A stretch of 22,811 bases of DNA. It comes from a virus. Positions within the stretch are counted from its first letter, which is position 1, and each line of letters starts with the position of its first letter. The notes below the pieces were generated by a model, which was not told the DNA's origin, searched no databases, and was given only the letters and a program-made list of their open reading frames with translations. The position numbers were made by a program, and so were the translations under genes. Location of the stretch: the IMG/VR virus record IMGVR_UViG_3300025853_000713, positions 1 to 22,811 of that record. The stretch is one strand, 5' to 3'. Below are positions 1 through 7,186 of this stretch, piece after piece.

Positions 1-80
1 CTGATATTGAAGTGAGAGGAACTGGTGATACTAGTTCAGTTATTTCATCTTCTTTTGATGTTATACTAGTAGATAACTAA
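1..80 (+). CDS. C-terminal end of a virion-type protein (partial)
   Basis: An open frame enters from the left edge and ends at the TAA at 78-80. It leaves about 25 residues rich in Ser, Thr, Val and Asp, ending ISSSFDVILVDN. The beta-prone, Ser/Thr-rich tail resembles the end of a tail-fibre, neck or other structural phage protein, but too little remains to name it. The next gene starts 12 nt downstream. Open reading, stop and composition are seen directly; the structural role is inference from the tail composition and the phage context. Confidence 0.5.
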   Translation, partial: DIEVRGTGDTSSVISSSFDVILVDN

Positions 81-92
81 ACGAGTTTGTGA

Positions 93-818
93 ATGATTAT
101 ATCATATAGTAATGATTTTGTTTTAGTGAGAATACCAAAGACCGCATCGACTACATGTGTAGCGGGACTCTACGATATGGGTGCGGTTGTTGAGTCAGAA
201 GGTGATCTATGTCCGGGCGTGGAAGCGTCTATGGAATATGAGTCCGAAGATTCGACTAGAAGTGGTGTTAACTGGGGAAGTTGGATTACTGGGGTCACTG
301 AAATATTAGATCCCAATATGTACTGCCGCGAAGACCCTAGACACAGACAACTGTATAGACAACATGTCTGGCACACTGGGTTTCATAGGTTGGTTGAAGT
401 TGGATTGGTGGATGAAGATATGCCTTGCGTATCAACAATCCGTCATCCTGTAGATAGGTTCTTATCTATCAATGCATTTCTGGGTAAACACACACGTGTG
501 CCAGAACGCGATCCCAACAGTACGTGGGATCAATATAAAAACGGAGATGAAGTATTTGGAATGTGGGAGAACATGTTTCGATTACATCAAGACTACTATG
601 TTCCCGAACATGCCACGTTATGGAACATAGAAAACCTTTACGATTGGATGAAAAGGTTTGCAAAAGAAAAAGGGTTAGTGTATAAAGAACCAATCTATTT
701 TAAGAACAACAAGAAGTACAGGACAGTATCGTTGACTTCAGATAGAGAACAGGAAATCTTGGACCACTTTGAAAAAGATTTCTTGTTATGGGAACAGGCA
801 TTTAGAGAGTTTAACTAA
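93..818 (+). CDS. Sulfotransferase family protein
   Basis: A 241-residue protein with both hallmarks of PAPS-dependent sulfotransferases. Near the N terminus, residues 12-21 (VRIPKTASTT) match the 5'-phosphosulfate-binding loop, with Lys16 as the expected catalytic or binding lysine. Residues 115-125 (TIRHPVDRFLS) match the 3'-phosphate-binding motif, with Arg117 and Ser125. Enzymes of this family move a sulfo group from PAPS to a hydroxyl or amine on a sugar, lipid or protein. It follows a structural-type gene and its stop overlaps the next ATG by 1 nt. A target on host or virion glycans is plausible given the glycosyltransferase and carbamoyltransferase at the far end of the window, but the substrate is unknown. 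Family call is firm. Confidence 0.8.
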   Translation: MIISYSNDFVLVRIPKTASTTCVAGLYDMGAVVESEGDLCPGVEASMEYESEDSTRSGVNWGSWITGVTEILDPNMYCREDPRHRQLYRQHVWHTGFHRLVEVGLVDEDMPCVSTIRHPVDRFLSINAFLGKHTRVPERDPNSTWDQYKNGDEVFGMWENMFRLHQDYYVPEHATLWNIENLYDWMKRFAKEKGLVYKEPIYFKNNKKYRTVSLTSDREQEILDHFEKDFLLWEQAFREFN

Positions 819-2041
819 TGGAAGATTTTTTAGGGTTCATCACAGAACAGAAAAATACTCACATGACTCACATTGAGGACAGGGTTCTTTATGGTGGAGT
901 CAAGGGTACACGTGAGGCCATCTTCGCACTTCGTAACATGCGAGATATGTTGGCGGGGAAGAAAGAAGGTAAGGTATCTGTGAAGTGGGACGGTGCACCC
1001 GCAATCTTTTGTGGCGAAGACCCCAATGACGGAAAGTTTTTTGTTGCGAAGAAAGGTATCTTTGCGAAGAACCCAAAAATCTATAAGACCGATGCTGAGA
1101 TTGATGCTGACATGTCTGGTGACCTTGCAACCAAGATGAAGGCCGCCCTTCGGTATCTACCGGATCTGGGTATCACTGGAGTCATACAGGGAGACTTCCT
1201 ATTTGGGCCAGGCGACATAACCACAAAAACTATTGATGGTACAACGTACAAGGTTTTCCATCCAAACACGATTGTCTATGCAGTTCCGGTTGGTCAAGCC
1301 GGTCCTATCATGTCTGCGAAGATTGGTATTGTGTGGCATACAACCTACACGGGGACTTCGTTTGAAAACATGAGAGCGTCCTACGGTGTGGACGTATCGA
1401 AGTTTAAAAAGTCTACCGCAGTTTGGTCTCAGGACGCAATGTTGCGTGATGTAACCAAGGCGACAATGACCGCCGAAGAGACCGAAGAGGTTAACGGATA
1501 CCTAAGTACTGCGGGTTCGATATTCGCCAGTATCTCTGGTACTACCCTTCGACAACTGGAGGCAGATGAAGAACTCGCAAAGTTGATTGAACAGTACAAC
1601 AACACTTTTGTTAGGAGGGGTGCAATCATTGGTGATACTACTCGACACACCAATGGACTGATCAAATGGATCAGGGATAAATTTAAGGCGGAGATGGCGA
1701 AGAGAAGTTCCGCACGTGGTAAGAAGACCCAACAGGATAAGTTAGATGCAATCATGAAGTTCTTCTCTGCAACGAATAAAACTAACCTAATAAAAATGTT
1801 CGAATTGCAAAAAGTCATTGTTTTAGCGAAACTAAAACTTATAAATAAACTTAATAGACTAAAGTCAATTGATACTTTTGTCCAAACTCGAAAGGGTTAT
1901 CAAGTAACCGGAGAAGAAGGTTACGTGGCAATTGACCGTCTTGGTGGTGATGCGGTGAAATTGGTTGATCGTATGGAGTTCTCCTACAACAACTTTTCAC
2001 CAGATGTTATTAAGGGATGGGATAAACCAACGAGGAATTAA
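818..2041 (+). CDS. DUF6267-like phage protein with KWDG ligase-type motif
   Basis: A 407-residue protein of a family common in marine T4-like phages (DUF6267-like by recall). Residues 55-62 read VKWDGAPA, the KxDG form of motif I in ATP/NAD-dependent ligases and mRNA capping enzymes, where Lys56 would be the AMP-accepting residue. Residues 121-130 (GVIQGDFLFG) resemble motif III, and a second hydrophobic strand region follows at about 165-175. The N terminus (MEDFLGFITE, residues 1-10) resembles a T4 capsid-targeting sequence with an IxE cleavage site. The C-terminal third is Lys-rich and helical. A TATAAATA late-promoter match sits inside the gene at 1840. Family membership is likely; ligase or nucleotidyl-transfer activity is inferred from motifs only. 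Confidence 0.7.
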   Translation: MEDFLGFITEQKNTHMTHIEDRVLYGGVKGTREAIFALRNMRDMLAGKKEGKVSVKWDGAPAIFCGEDPNDGKFFVAKKGIFAKNPKIYKTDAEIDADMSGDLATKMKAALRYLPDLGITGVIQGDFLFGPGDITTKTIDGTTYKVFHPNTIVYAVPVGQAGPIMSAKIGIVWHTTYTGTSFENMRASYGVDVSKFKKSTAVWSQDAMLRDVTKATMTAEETEEVNGYLSTAGSIFASISGTTLRQLEADEELAKLIEQYNNTFVRRGAIIGDTTRHTNGLIKWIRDKFKAEMAKRSSARGKKTQQDKLDAIMKFFSATNKTNLIKMFELQKVIVLAKLKLINKLNRLKSIDTFVQTRKGYQVTGEEGYVAIDRLGGDAVKLVDRMEFSYNNFSPDVIKGWDKPTRN

Positions 2042-2044
2042 ACG

Positions 2045-2494
2045 ATGGCGAAGCCATTAGGATTTAAACAATTCGTATCTACAGATACTACTATGTCTGG
2101 TGATGACGAACTCGCATATCAAGCGAAGAAACGTCGAGGACATATTCCTACAGGGAACACAGGTGAGGCAGTAGATATGCAGACCCGCCGCAAGATGGCG
2201 CGGGCGATGAAAAAGAATAAGGCGAAAATCGCAATGGGTCGTAAACGTGCGGCCCGCAAGATTGCAAATCAAGAAGTCCTTATGAAACGGGCCCGCAAGG
2301 CGGCACGTAACGCATTCGCAAAGAAAATCACAAAGAACCTTTCTAAGTCTGACTTGACCTATGCACGGCGTCAAGAGATTGAGAAGCGTCTAGATAAAAT
2401 GAAACCAAAGATTGACAAACTTGCGAGAAAACTCCTACCCCAAATGAGGAAGAAGGAACTCGAAAGGAAGCGTGGCGGAAACAAAGATGATTAA
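2045..2494 (+). CDS. Highly basic prohead-core-like phage protein
   Basis: A 149-residue protein that is very rich in Lys and Arg from residue 45 onward, with alternating basic and hydrophobic residues predicting long helices (for example ARKAARNAFAKK around residues 81-92). Similar basic proteins sit in the accessory capsid cluster of marine T4-like phages. Likely roles are prohead core or DNA-associated internal protein; no catalytic motif is visible. The N terminus (MAKPLGFKQF) partly resembles the Phe-rich leaders of its neighbours but lacks the glutamate cleavage site. It starts 3 nt after the upstream stop, and its last 8 nt overlap the next gene's ATG. Function is inferred from composition and context. 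Confidence 0.65.
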   Translation: MAKPLGFKQFVSTDTTMSGDDELAYQAKKRRGHIPTGNTGEAVDMQTRRKMARAMKKNKAKIAMGRKRAARKIANQEVLMKRARKAARNAFAKKITKNLSKSDLTYARRQEIEKRLDKMKPKIDKLARKLLPQMRKKELERKRGGNKDD

Positions 2495-3977
2495 GAATTT
2501 CTCACAATATCTGGTCGAAGAGGAACGTGAAGTTTATTTTACCTTTGGTAGAATGAACCCGCCTACTATCGGTCACGGTAAAGTGATGGATACCCTTGCA
2601 ACCAAATCAGGCAAGGCAGACTACAAGGTATATCTGTCTCAGGTGTCCAATCCAAAGAAAGACCCCCTCTCATATTCAGACAAAGTTAAACACGTCCGTA
2701 AGATGTTTCCTACACACGCACGTAGTGTTATGATCGACAAGAACGTTAAGAACGTATTCGACGTTGCCTCTAGACTTTACGATCAGGGATACAAGAAGGT
2801 TACGATGGTTGTCGGTGATGACCGTGTGCGTGAGTTCGAAGTACTCCTGAACAAGTACAATGGTACGAAGGCGCGTCACGGGTTCTACAACTTCCAGTCA
2901 ATCAGAGTTGTGTCTGCGGGTAAACGCGATCCGGATGCGGAAGGTGTGGAAGGTATGTCCGCATCGAAACAGCGTGAGAACGCATCCAAGAACGATTTCG
3001 TTACCTTCGCACAAGGCGTACCCAAGTCCATGTCTAACAAGGACGCACGTAAACTATTCAATGACGTGCGTAAGGGTATGGGTCTCAAAGAAGAGCGTTC
3101 GTTCAAGAACCATGTTGAACTCGTTCCTGTTTCCGAAACAAGAGAACAGTATGTTCAGGGAGAACTATATGGTATCGGCGATCAAGTCGTTATCAAAGAA
3201 ACTGATGAAGTGGGTACAGTCTCAATGCTCGGGGCCAATTATGTTATCGTCGAACGCACAGATGGCACTCGACTACGCAAATGGTTGGATGCAGTCGAAC
3301 TCGTCGAAAAAGGATCAGGAAAGAATCAAGACCCTGACATTAAAGACAGAGAGGGAACCCAACCCGCAAGGTATCACGCAGGACTAGAAAAGTCCACCAA
3401 GGCGAAAAGAGACGCACACTTCAAGAAACACGGTAAGAAAGACGATGATGATGCTTCTGCCTACAAACCCGCGCCTGGCGATAAGACCGCCAAGACTAAA
3501 CCTTCTAAGTACACCAAGGCGTTCAAGGACATGTACGATGAAGATTCTTGGGACAGGTACAAAAAGGATCTGGATGAGATGCCACGTTGGATGATAGACG
3601 CTATTGGTGATAAGGTTAATCCAAAAACTTACAAGGCCGCTCTAGATACTCTCAAAGACGTTGTGACTCGTAAGAAGAAAGAGTCTGGTGGTAAACTCAG
3701 ACATGACGTTGGGTATTATGCCGCCACTATTGGAAGACAATACAATGGTGTTGATGCGAGAGTGTTGGCGCGCCTCTACAAGAAATCTGTTACCGAAGTC
3801 GCCGCACCTCGTGGGTCAGATCCAGTAGTTATTGCGAAGGCGAGGATCCGTAGAGAGAAGGATGCAGATCGTAAGAAACACGATAGACTTCTCGACACCG
3901 CAAGGTCCGCAAAAGCCCGTGCATCTAATGCAAACCGTAGTGCAAGAACACAGTCTAAGAACAGGAACACACAATGA
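2487..3977 (+). CDS. Cytidylyltransferase-like nucleotidyltransferase fused to capsid-type modules
   Basis: The ATG at 2487, giving 496 residues, is preferred over an upstream GTG at 2472 because it opens with the leader MIKNFSQYLVEE shared by neighbours. Residues 17-170 form a nucleotidyltransferase domain: GRMNPPTIGH (21-30) is a TxGH variant of the HxGH motif, VVGDDRVREF is at 108-117, and MSASKQR (157-163) matches the ISxTxxR motif. Such enzymes adenylylate or cytidylylate small phosphates (NMN, phosphopantetheine, sugar or glycerol phosphates); the substrate cannot be told. Later parts are a small beta domain (about 222-275), a DUF5872-like Lys/Asp stretch (about 300-355), a helical module (about 360-432) and a basic tail. 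The gene overlaps both neighbours by 4-8 nt. Capsid packaging is inferred. Confidence 0.75.
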   Translation: MIKNFSQYLVEEEREVYFTFGRMNPPTIGHGKVMDTLATKSGKADYKVYLSQVSNPKKDPLSYSDKVKHVRKMFPTHARSVMIDKNVKNVFDVASRLYDQGYKKVTMVVGDDRVREFEVLLNKYNGTKARHGFYNFQSIRVVSAGKRDPDAEGVEGMSASKQRENASKNDFVTFAQGVPKSMSNKDARKLFNDVRKGMGLKEERSFKNHVELVPVSETREQYVQGELYGIGDQVVIKETDEVGTVSMLGANYVIVERTDGTRLRKWLDAVELVEKGSGKNQDPDIKDREGTQPARYHAGLEKSTKAKRDAHFKKHGKKDDDDASAYKPAPGDKTAKTKPSKYTKAFKDMYDEDSWDRYKKDLDEMPRWMIDAIGDKVNPKTYKAALDTLKDVVTRKKKESGGKLRHDVGYYAATIGRQYNGVDARVLARLYKKSVTEVAAPRGSDPVVIAKARIRREKDADRKKHDRLLDTARSAKARASNANRSARTQSKNRNTQ

Positions 3978-4222
3978 GACGTTACTCTCTTTGGGATAGT
4001 TTAGGTAGTTTGGAAGAAGGTCCGGATGGTATCGCCGCGAAGGCGAAGAAGTCTGGTATCTCTCCTAAAACACTTAAGAAAGTTTATAATCGTGGGGTTG
4101 CCGCATGGAAGACCGGACACCGGCCTGGGACAACACCGCAACAGTGGGGGATGGCGCGAGTGAATGCGTTCATCGTTAAAAAGAAAAAGGGCACATTAAA
4201 TCACGATAAGGATCTCGCATGA
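3974..4222 (+). CDS. DUF5824-like small virion-associated protein
   Basis: An 82-residue basic protein. Residues from about 43 to 69 contain AWKTGHRPGTTPQQWG followed by ARVNAFI, a signature of a small domain (DUF5824-like by recall) that recurs alone or fused in T4-like marine phage proteins. Near the N terminus, LEE-G at residues 13-16 fits the LxE cleavage pattern of T4 prohead protease. The ATG overlaps the previous stop by 4 nt and the next gene overlaps its stop by 4 nt, so the three are translationally coupled. The biochemical role is unknown; packaging in the head is inferred from the company it keeps. Confidence 0.65.
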   Translation: MRRYSLWDSLGSLEEGPDGIAAKAKKSGISPKTLKKVYNRGVAAWKTGHRPGTTPQQWGMARVNAFIVKKKKGTLNHDKDLA

Positions 4223-5868
4223 TTAATTTTAAAGAGTTGCGGGAGAAGACTCTGACCCCCGCAGAGAAAAAGAAAAGAGAAGAGATTGCGAAGGCAATTG
4301 AGAAAGACGATCCTAAGATGTCGATGGACAAGAAGATGGCCATCGCTACTGCGACTGCGAAAAGAGTTGCAGAGGGTTTCACTCCTAAAGAAATCAAGAT
4401 GGCAATCGGTGTTGCATCTGATAAACGATATGCGGGTGGTAACTACTCTGGTGCGGTCAAGGCAATCGAAAAGATCAAGAAGGGTCTATCTAAACATAGT
4501 CAAGTAGCGGCAGTTCTCCGAAGACAGAATGAGTCAACAGAACTTGTTTCTGAAGCGGTAGACTACTTCAAGGTCGCAAAGGCATTCGATGACTATGCAA
4601 AGAAGCATGGTGGTATCGACAAGAAGGACTTCATGAAGGTCGGTCAGTTTGTACGTCAACTTGGTAAAGAGTCGGACGTGAACAAACAGGACAAAACGTT
4701 CGTAGCGATGAAGAAGTTTATTGGTGCAATGGACACTGACCCCCGTGATGGCGTAATCCAAATCTTGCAGAAGCATGGTATGTGGAAGGGTGGTCGGATC
4801 ATGCGTGAAGAAAAGGAAGGTATTTCTTTCTTTTCGTTGAGAGAAAAGAGAGATGCTGGTAAGTCTGCGACTGGGTATGACATTTATCACGATACGTATT
4901 CTGCGGCAATGCAACATGCATATGCACACGCCAAGAAGAAACATGGTGTGACCGTTCGTCCTAGTGAGATCGACGATAAGGTCGCAACCGGACCTAAGAA
5001 ACCGTCCACTGGTAAGACCGTAAAACATATTCTCAAAACAGACTCTAAGAAAAACCTTCACGTTCAGGTGTACAACACTGGTCGTAAGTACGAGTTGAAT
5101 ATGTACGTTGAGTCAGTAGAACTCAACGAGGCGGTTGCGATGCCTCGCAAACAGTTTGATACTCTGAGGAAGGGTGACAAGGTTACTATCACTTATGACT
5201 CATCGATCCGTAAGGGTACAACTACAACCTTCGTTGTGAAGGGTAAGTCACGTAGTGCCAAGTACAACGTAGATAAGGTCACCATGCACCCCGAAGGTAA
5301 ACCATCCGGAATGAAGTATTACCTCTACAGTAGAGATGGTAAGGACGCAACACTTGCACTGGGTGACATGGGTGCAACCATGACTAAGATTGTCAAGGAG
5401 GCGGTATCACCCGCACAACAGGCAGCGATTGCAATCTCTAAGAAAGAGAAGGGTGAGAAACCCGTGAAAGAAGAGAAGGTCGAATGTCCTAAGTGTAAGG
5501 GTGATGGTTGTTCTCATTGTGATAACAAGGGTTATCACGTCGAGAGTGCACGTTCTATGGCGATGCGAGATATCTCTAGAGACAAAGACTTCCAAGACAA
5601 AGATGATGAGAAGGATGTCAAGGCAACCGATGATGACCGCAAGGCCGCAGACAAGAATATCATCATGCAGATCCGTAGAGTCTCAGATCTACCAAAGGGT
5701 GGGACTCTAGAATTCAAGGACGGTAAGAAGGTGAAGATTAGTCAGAAAATTGCAAAACAAATCTCTGACAAGTTCAACAGTATACGCAAACCGCAGGACA
5801 AGAAGAAGTTCCAAGACATGGCGCAGACTTCCATGAACGGACTCAAACAGGCACTAAGGATCCGATAA
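4219..5868 (+). CDS. Multi-module phage capsid-accessory protein with a zinc-knuckle segment
   Basis: A 549-residue, Lys-rich protein that reads as several small domains strung together. The leader MINFKELREK is followed by a basic helical region (15-105), a second helical module (about 113-190), an alpha/beta segment (about 218-298), a small beta domain (about 305-394), a CxxC-x4-CxxC DnaJ-like zinc motif (Cys423, 426, 431, 434) and a C-terminal module (about 484-549). Modules are separated by similar linkers: LVSEAV (E112/A113), ELNEAV (E304/A305) and IVKEAV (E394/A395), which resemble T4 prohead-protease sites. A further SLREK at 206-210 repeats the leader. No enzyme motif was recognised. 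A role as cleavable core or internal protein is inferred. Confidence 0.65.
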   Translation: MINFKELREKTLTPAEKKKREEIAKAIEKDDPKMSMDKKMAIATATAKRVAEGFTPKEIKMAIGVASDKRYAGGNYSGAVKAIEKIKKGLSKHSQVAAVLRRQNESTELVSEAVDYFKVAKAFDDYAKKHGGIDKKDFMKVGQFVRQLGKESDVNKQDKTFVAMKKFIGAMDTDPRDGVIQILQKHGMWKGGRIMREEKEGISFFSLREKRDAGKSATGYDIYHDTYSAAMQHAYAHAKKKHGVTVRPSEIDDKVATGPKKPSTGKTVKHILKTDSKKNLHVQVYNTGRKYELNMYVESVELNEAVAMPRKQFDTLRKGDKVTITYDSSIRKGTTTTFVVKGKSRSAKYNVDKVTMHPEGKPSGMKYYLYSRDGKDATLALGDMGATMTKIVKEAVSPAQQAAIAISKKEKGEKPVKEEKVECPKCKGDGCSHCDNKGYHVESARSMAMRDISRDKDFQDKDDEKDVKATDDDRKAADKNIIMQIRRVSDLPKGGTLEFKDGKKVKISQKIAKQISDKFNSIRKPQDKKKFQDMAQTSMNGLKQALRIR

Positions 5869-6068
5869 TGAACACCATCGATCAGATCAAAGACATCGTA
5901 AAGACCAAAGGCGCCAAGAAGGTAGATGGAGTCATGATTGATCTATTTACCGCATCTGCAATTTCTCAGATTTATGACAAGGTGAACGATGCCAATAAAC
6001 AAAAGATGCAGAAGATGAAGGCGACTCAACTCGCCAACGCTGCATACAAGATTATGCAGAGAAAGTAA
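5868..6068 (+). CDS. Small helical phage protein, capsid-accessory cluster
   Basis: A 66-residue Lys-rich helical protein. The central MIDLFTASAISQIYDKVND segment (residues 24-42) is of a type I recall from T4-like marine phage proteins, where it may also occur as a fused module. Its ATG overlaps the previous stop by 1 nt, and the next gene overlaps its own stop by 1 nt. This suggests it is a split-off member of the modular series encoded just upstream. No catalytic residues or membrane segments are seen, and function is unknown. Confidence 0.6.
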   Translation: MNTIDQIKDIVKTKGAKKVDGVMIDLFTASAISQIYDKVNDANKQKMQKMKATQLANAAYKIMQRK

Positions 6069-6586
6069 TGAAGACATTCAACGAACATTGCGAGTGTGGT
6101 TCTCACTCCGATCTTGTAGAGAACAATATATACAGAGTTGGTTCTGAGATGTACTTCGCATACTGGAGAGACATCCGCGAACAGTGGAAGAAGGGCGAGG
6201 TCACAGTCAACCCATCTGAGGTGGACATTATGGAATCTGACCTTGGTAATTTTGGAGTGTATGATGGCCAGAACGTTGCGTTGGACTGTATCTTCGAAGA
6301 GGGGGATAAGAAGACCCCCGAACTTAACAAACCAAAGGCGGGGGGCCCGAAGAAGTACTACGTCTACGTTAAAGACCCTTCGACGGGAAATATCAAGAAG
6401 GTATCTTGGGGTGACACTACAGGACTCAAGGTCAAGTTGAATGACCCCGCTGCACGTAAATCATTCGCTGCGCGACACAAGTGTGCACAACAAAACGATA
6501 AGACGAAGGCCGCCTACTGGGCATGTCGCCTTCCCCGTTATGCAAAACAATTGGGGTTGAGTGGTGGCGGATCGTTCTTCTGGTAA
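6068..6586 (+). CDS. Conserved T4-like phage virion-associated protein
   Basis: A 172-residue protein with three recognisable parts. The leader MKTFNEHCE is close to the T4 internal-protein targeting sequence. A middle module (about residues 43-78) ends VALDCIFEEG. The C-terminal domain (about 95-165) contains GDTTGLKVKLNDPAARKSF and YWACRLPRYA, a block I recognise from many marine T4-like phage accessory proteins. Cysteines at 8, 10, 139 and 152 could bind metal, but this is not established. The end overlaps the next frame. Activity is unknown; head packaging is inferred from leader and neighbours. Confidence 0.6.
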   Translation: MKTFNEHCECGSHSDLVENNIYRVGSEMYFAYWRDIREQWKKGEVTVNPSEVDIMESDLGNFGVYDGQNVALDCIFEEGDKKTPELNKPKAGGPKKYYVYVKDPSTGNIKKVSWGDTTGLKVKLNDPAARKSFAARHKCAQQNDKTKAAYWACRLPRYAKQLGLSGGGSFFW

Positions 6587-6848
6587 ACCCTACGTAGATT
6601 TCAAGATGATGAACGGAGACACCCTTCGTTTATTTCGAAAGGAAATATGTGAGGAAGATTTAATTTGGCATCGTGATCTGCATGATCGTGATGTTAAAGT
6701 AGAAGACTGTGTTGGATGGAAATTCCAACTGGACAACGAGTTACCTGTCGATTTAAATATCGGCGACAGGTTTAGGATTCCAAAGATGACCTATCATCGT
6801 GTTATAAAAGGTGATAGTGACCTTCTTTTGAGAATAAGAGATATATAA
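6561..6848 (+). CDS. Small cupin-like phage protein
   Basis: A 95-residue protein starting at a GTG and overlapping the upstream gene by 26 nt; an ATG at 6606 would give a shorter form, but the GTG form keeps an intact N-terminal strand. The pattern LIWHRDLHDRDVKV (about residues 34-47), GWKFQLDNELP (52-62) and GDRFRIPKMTYHRVIKG (68-84) is that of a small cupin barrel, with histidines at 36, 40 and 79 as possible metal ligands. Similar proteins occur in T4-like marine phages beside capsid genes. Metal binding and role are not demonstrated. Confidence 0.55.
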   Translation: MVADRSSGKPYVDFKMMNGDTLRLFRKEICEEDLIWHRDLHDRDVKVEDCVGWKFQLDNELPVDLNIGDRFRIPKMTYHRVIKGDSDLLLRIRDI

Positions 6849-6851
6849 ATA
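6844..6851 (+). promoter_or_regulatory. T4-type late promoter motif TATAAATA
   Basis: An exact match to the T4 late promoter core TATAAATA, overlapping the stop codon of the cupin-like gene and 36 nt upstream of the next ATG at 6888. It lies in one of the few real intergenic gaps of the capsid cluster, which supports function. T4 late promoters are read by host RNA polymerase with gp55/gp33/gp45; those genes are not in this window. Confidence 0.5.
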
Positions 6852-6887
6852 GATGTAGCAACTAACGTTTATTTCTATGGGGCGAAC

Positions 6888-7175
6888 ATGGCAACACGAA
6901 TAACACAATCTCAACGGTTAGACCGCATTGAAGACAAGATTGATAAACTGTCTGATGCGATGATTTCTATTGCGAGAGCGGAAGAGAAGTTGATTGCAAT
7001 AGAGAATAACAATCACGCTAACTACGATAGGATGAATCGATTCTCTCAGAAGTTAGATGAGTTAACCGTTAAGGTTGATGACAACGCTCGCACTGTCACG
7101 ATTGTCAATAGGGTTGCGTTAGTTATCGGTACTGCGATAGTAGGTGCCATTATTAAATTTTTCTGGTTCATGTAA
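6888..7175 (+). CDS. Coiled-coil protein with C-terminal membrane anchor (XhlA/holin-like)
   Basis: A 95-residue protein. Residues 5-70 are an amphipathic helix with heptad-like spacing (RLDRIEDKIDKLSDAM, then KLDELTVKVDDN). Residues about 74-94 are a single hydrophobic segment ending IIKFFWFM. This layout matches XhlA-type haemolysin/holin-accessory proteins and also some spanin or virion membrane proteins. It has a clear ribosome binding site (GGGGCG, 3 nt before the ATG) and its own TATAAATA late promoter. A role in lysis or membrane interaction is a reasonable guess; no lysis gene adjoins it, since the M15 lysin is 11 kb away. Confidence 0.5.
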   Translation: MATRITQSQRLDRIEDKIDKLSDAMISIARAEEKLIAIENNNHANYDRMNRFSQKLDELTVKVDDNARTVTIVNRVALVIGTAIVGAIIKFFWFM

Positions 7176-7186
7176 CGGAGACTACC

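Noticed and set aside
2860-3387. 175-residue alternative + frame within the nucleotidyltransferase fusion
   Set aside because: Composition is atypical and the main frame has clear TxGH and ISxTxxR-like motifs through the same region.
4534-5061. 175-residue open frame on the - strand inside the 549-residue capsid-accessory gene
   Set aside because: It lies wholly under a well-supported + strand gene, its translation is Cys/Leu/Arg-rich with no motif, and no - strand ribosome site or gene neighbour supports it.
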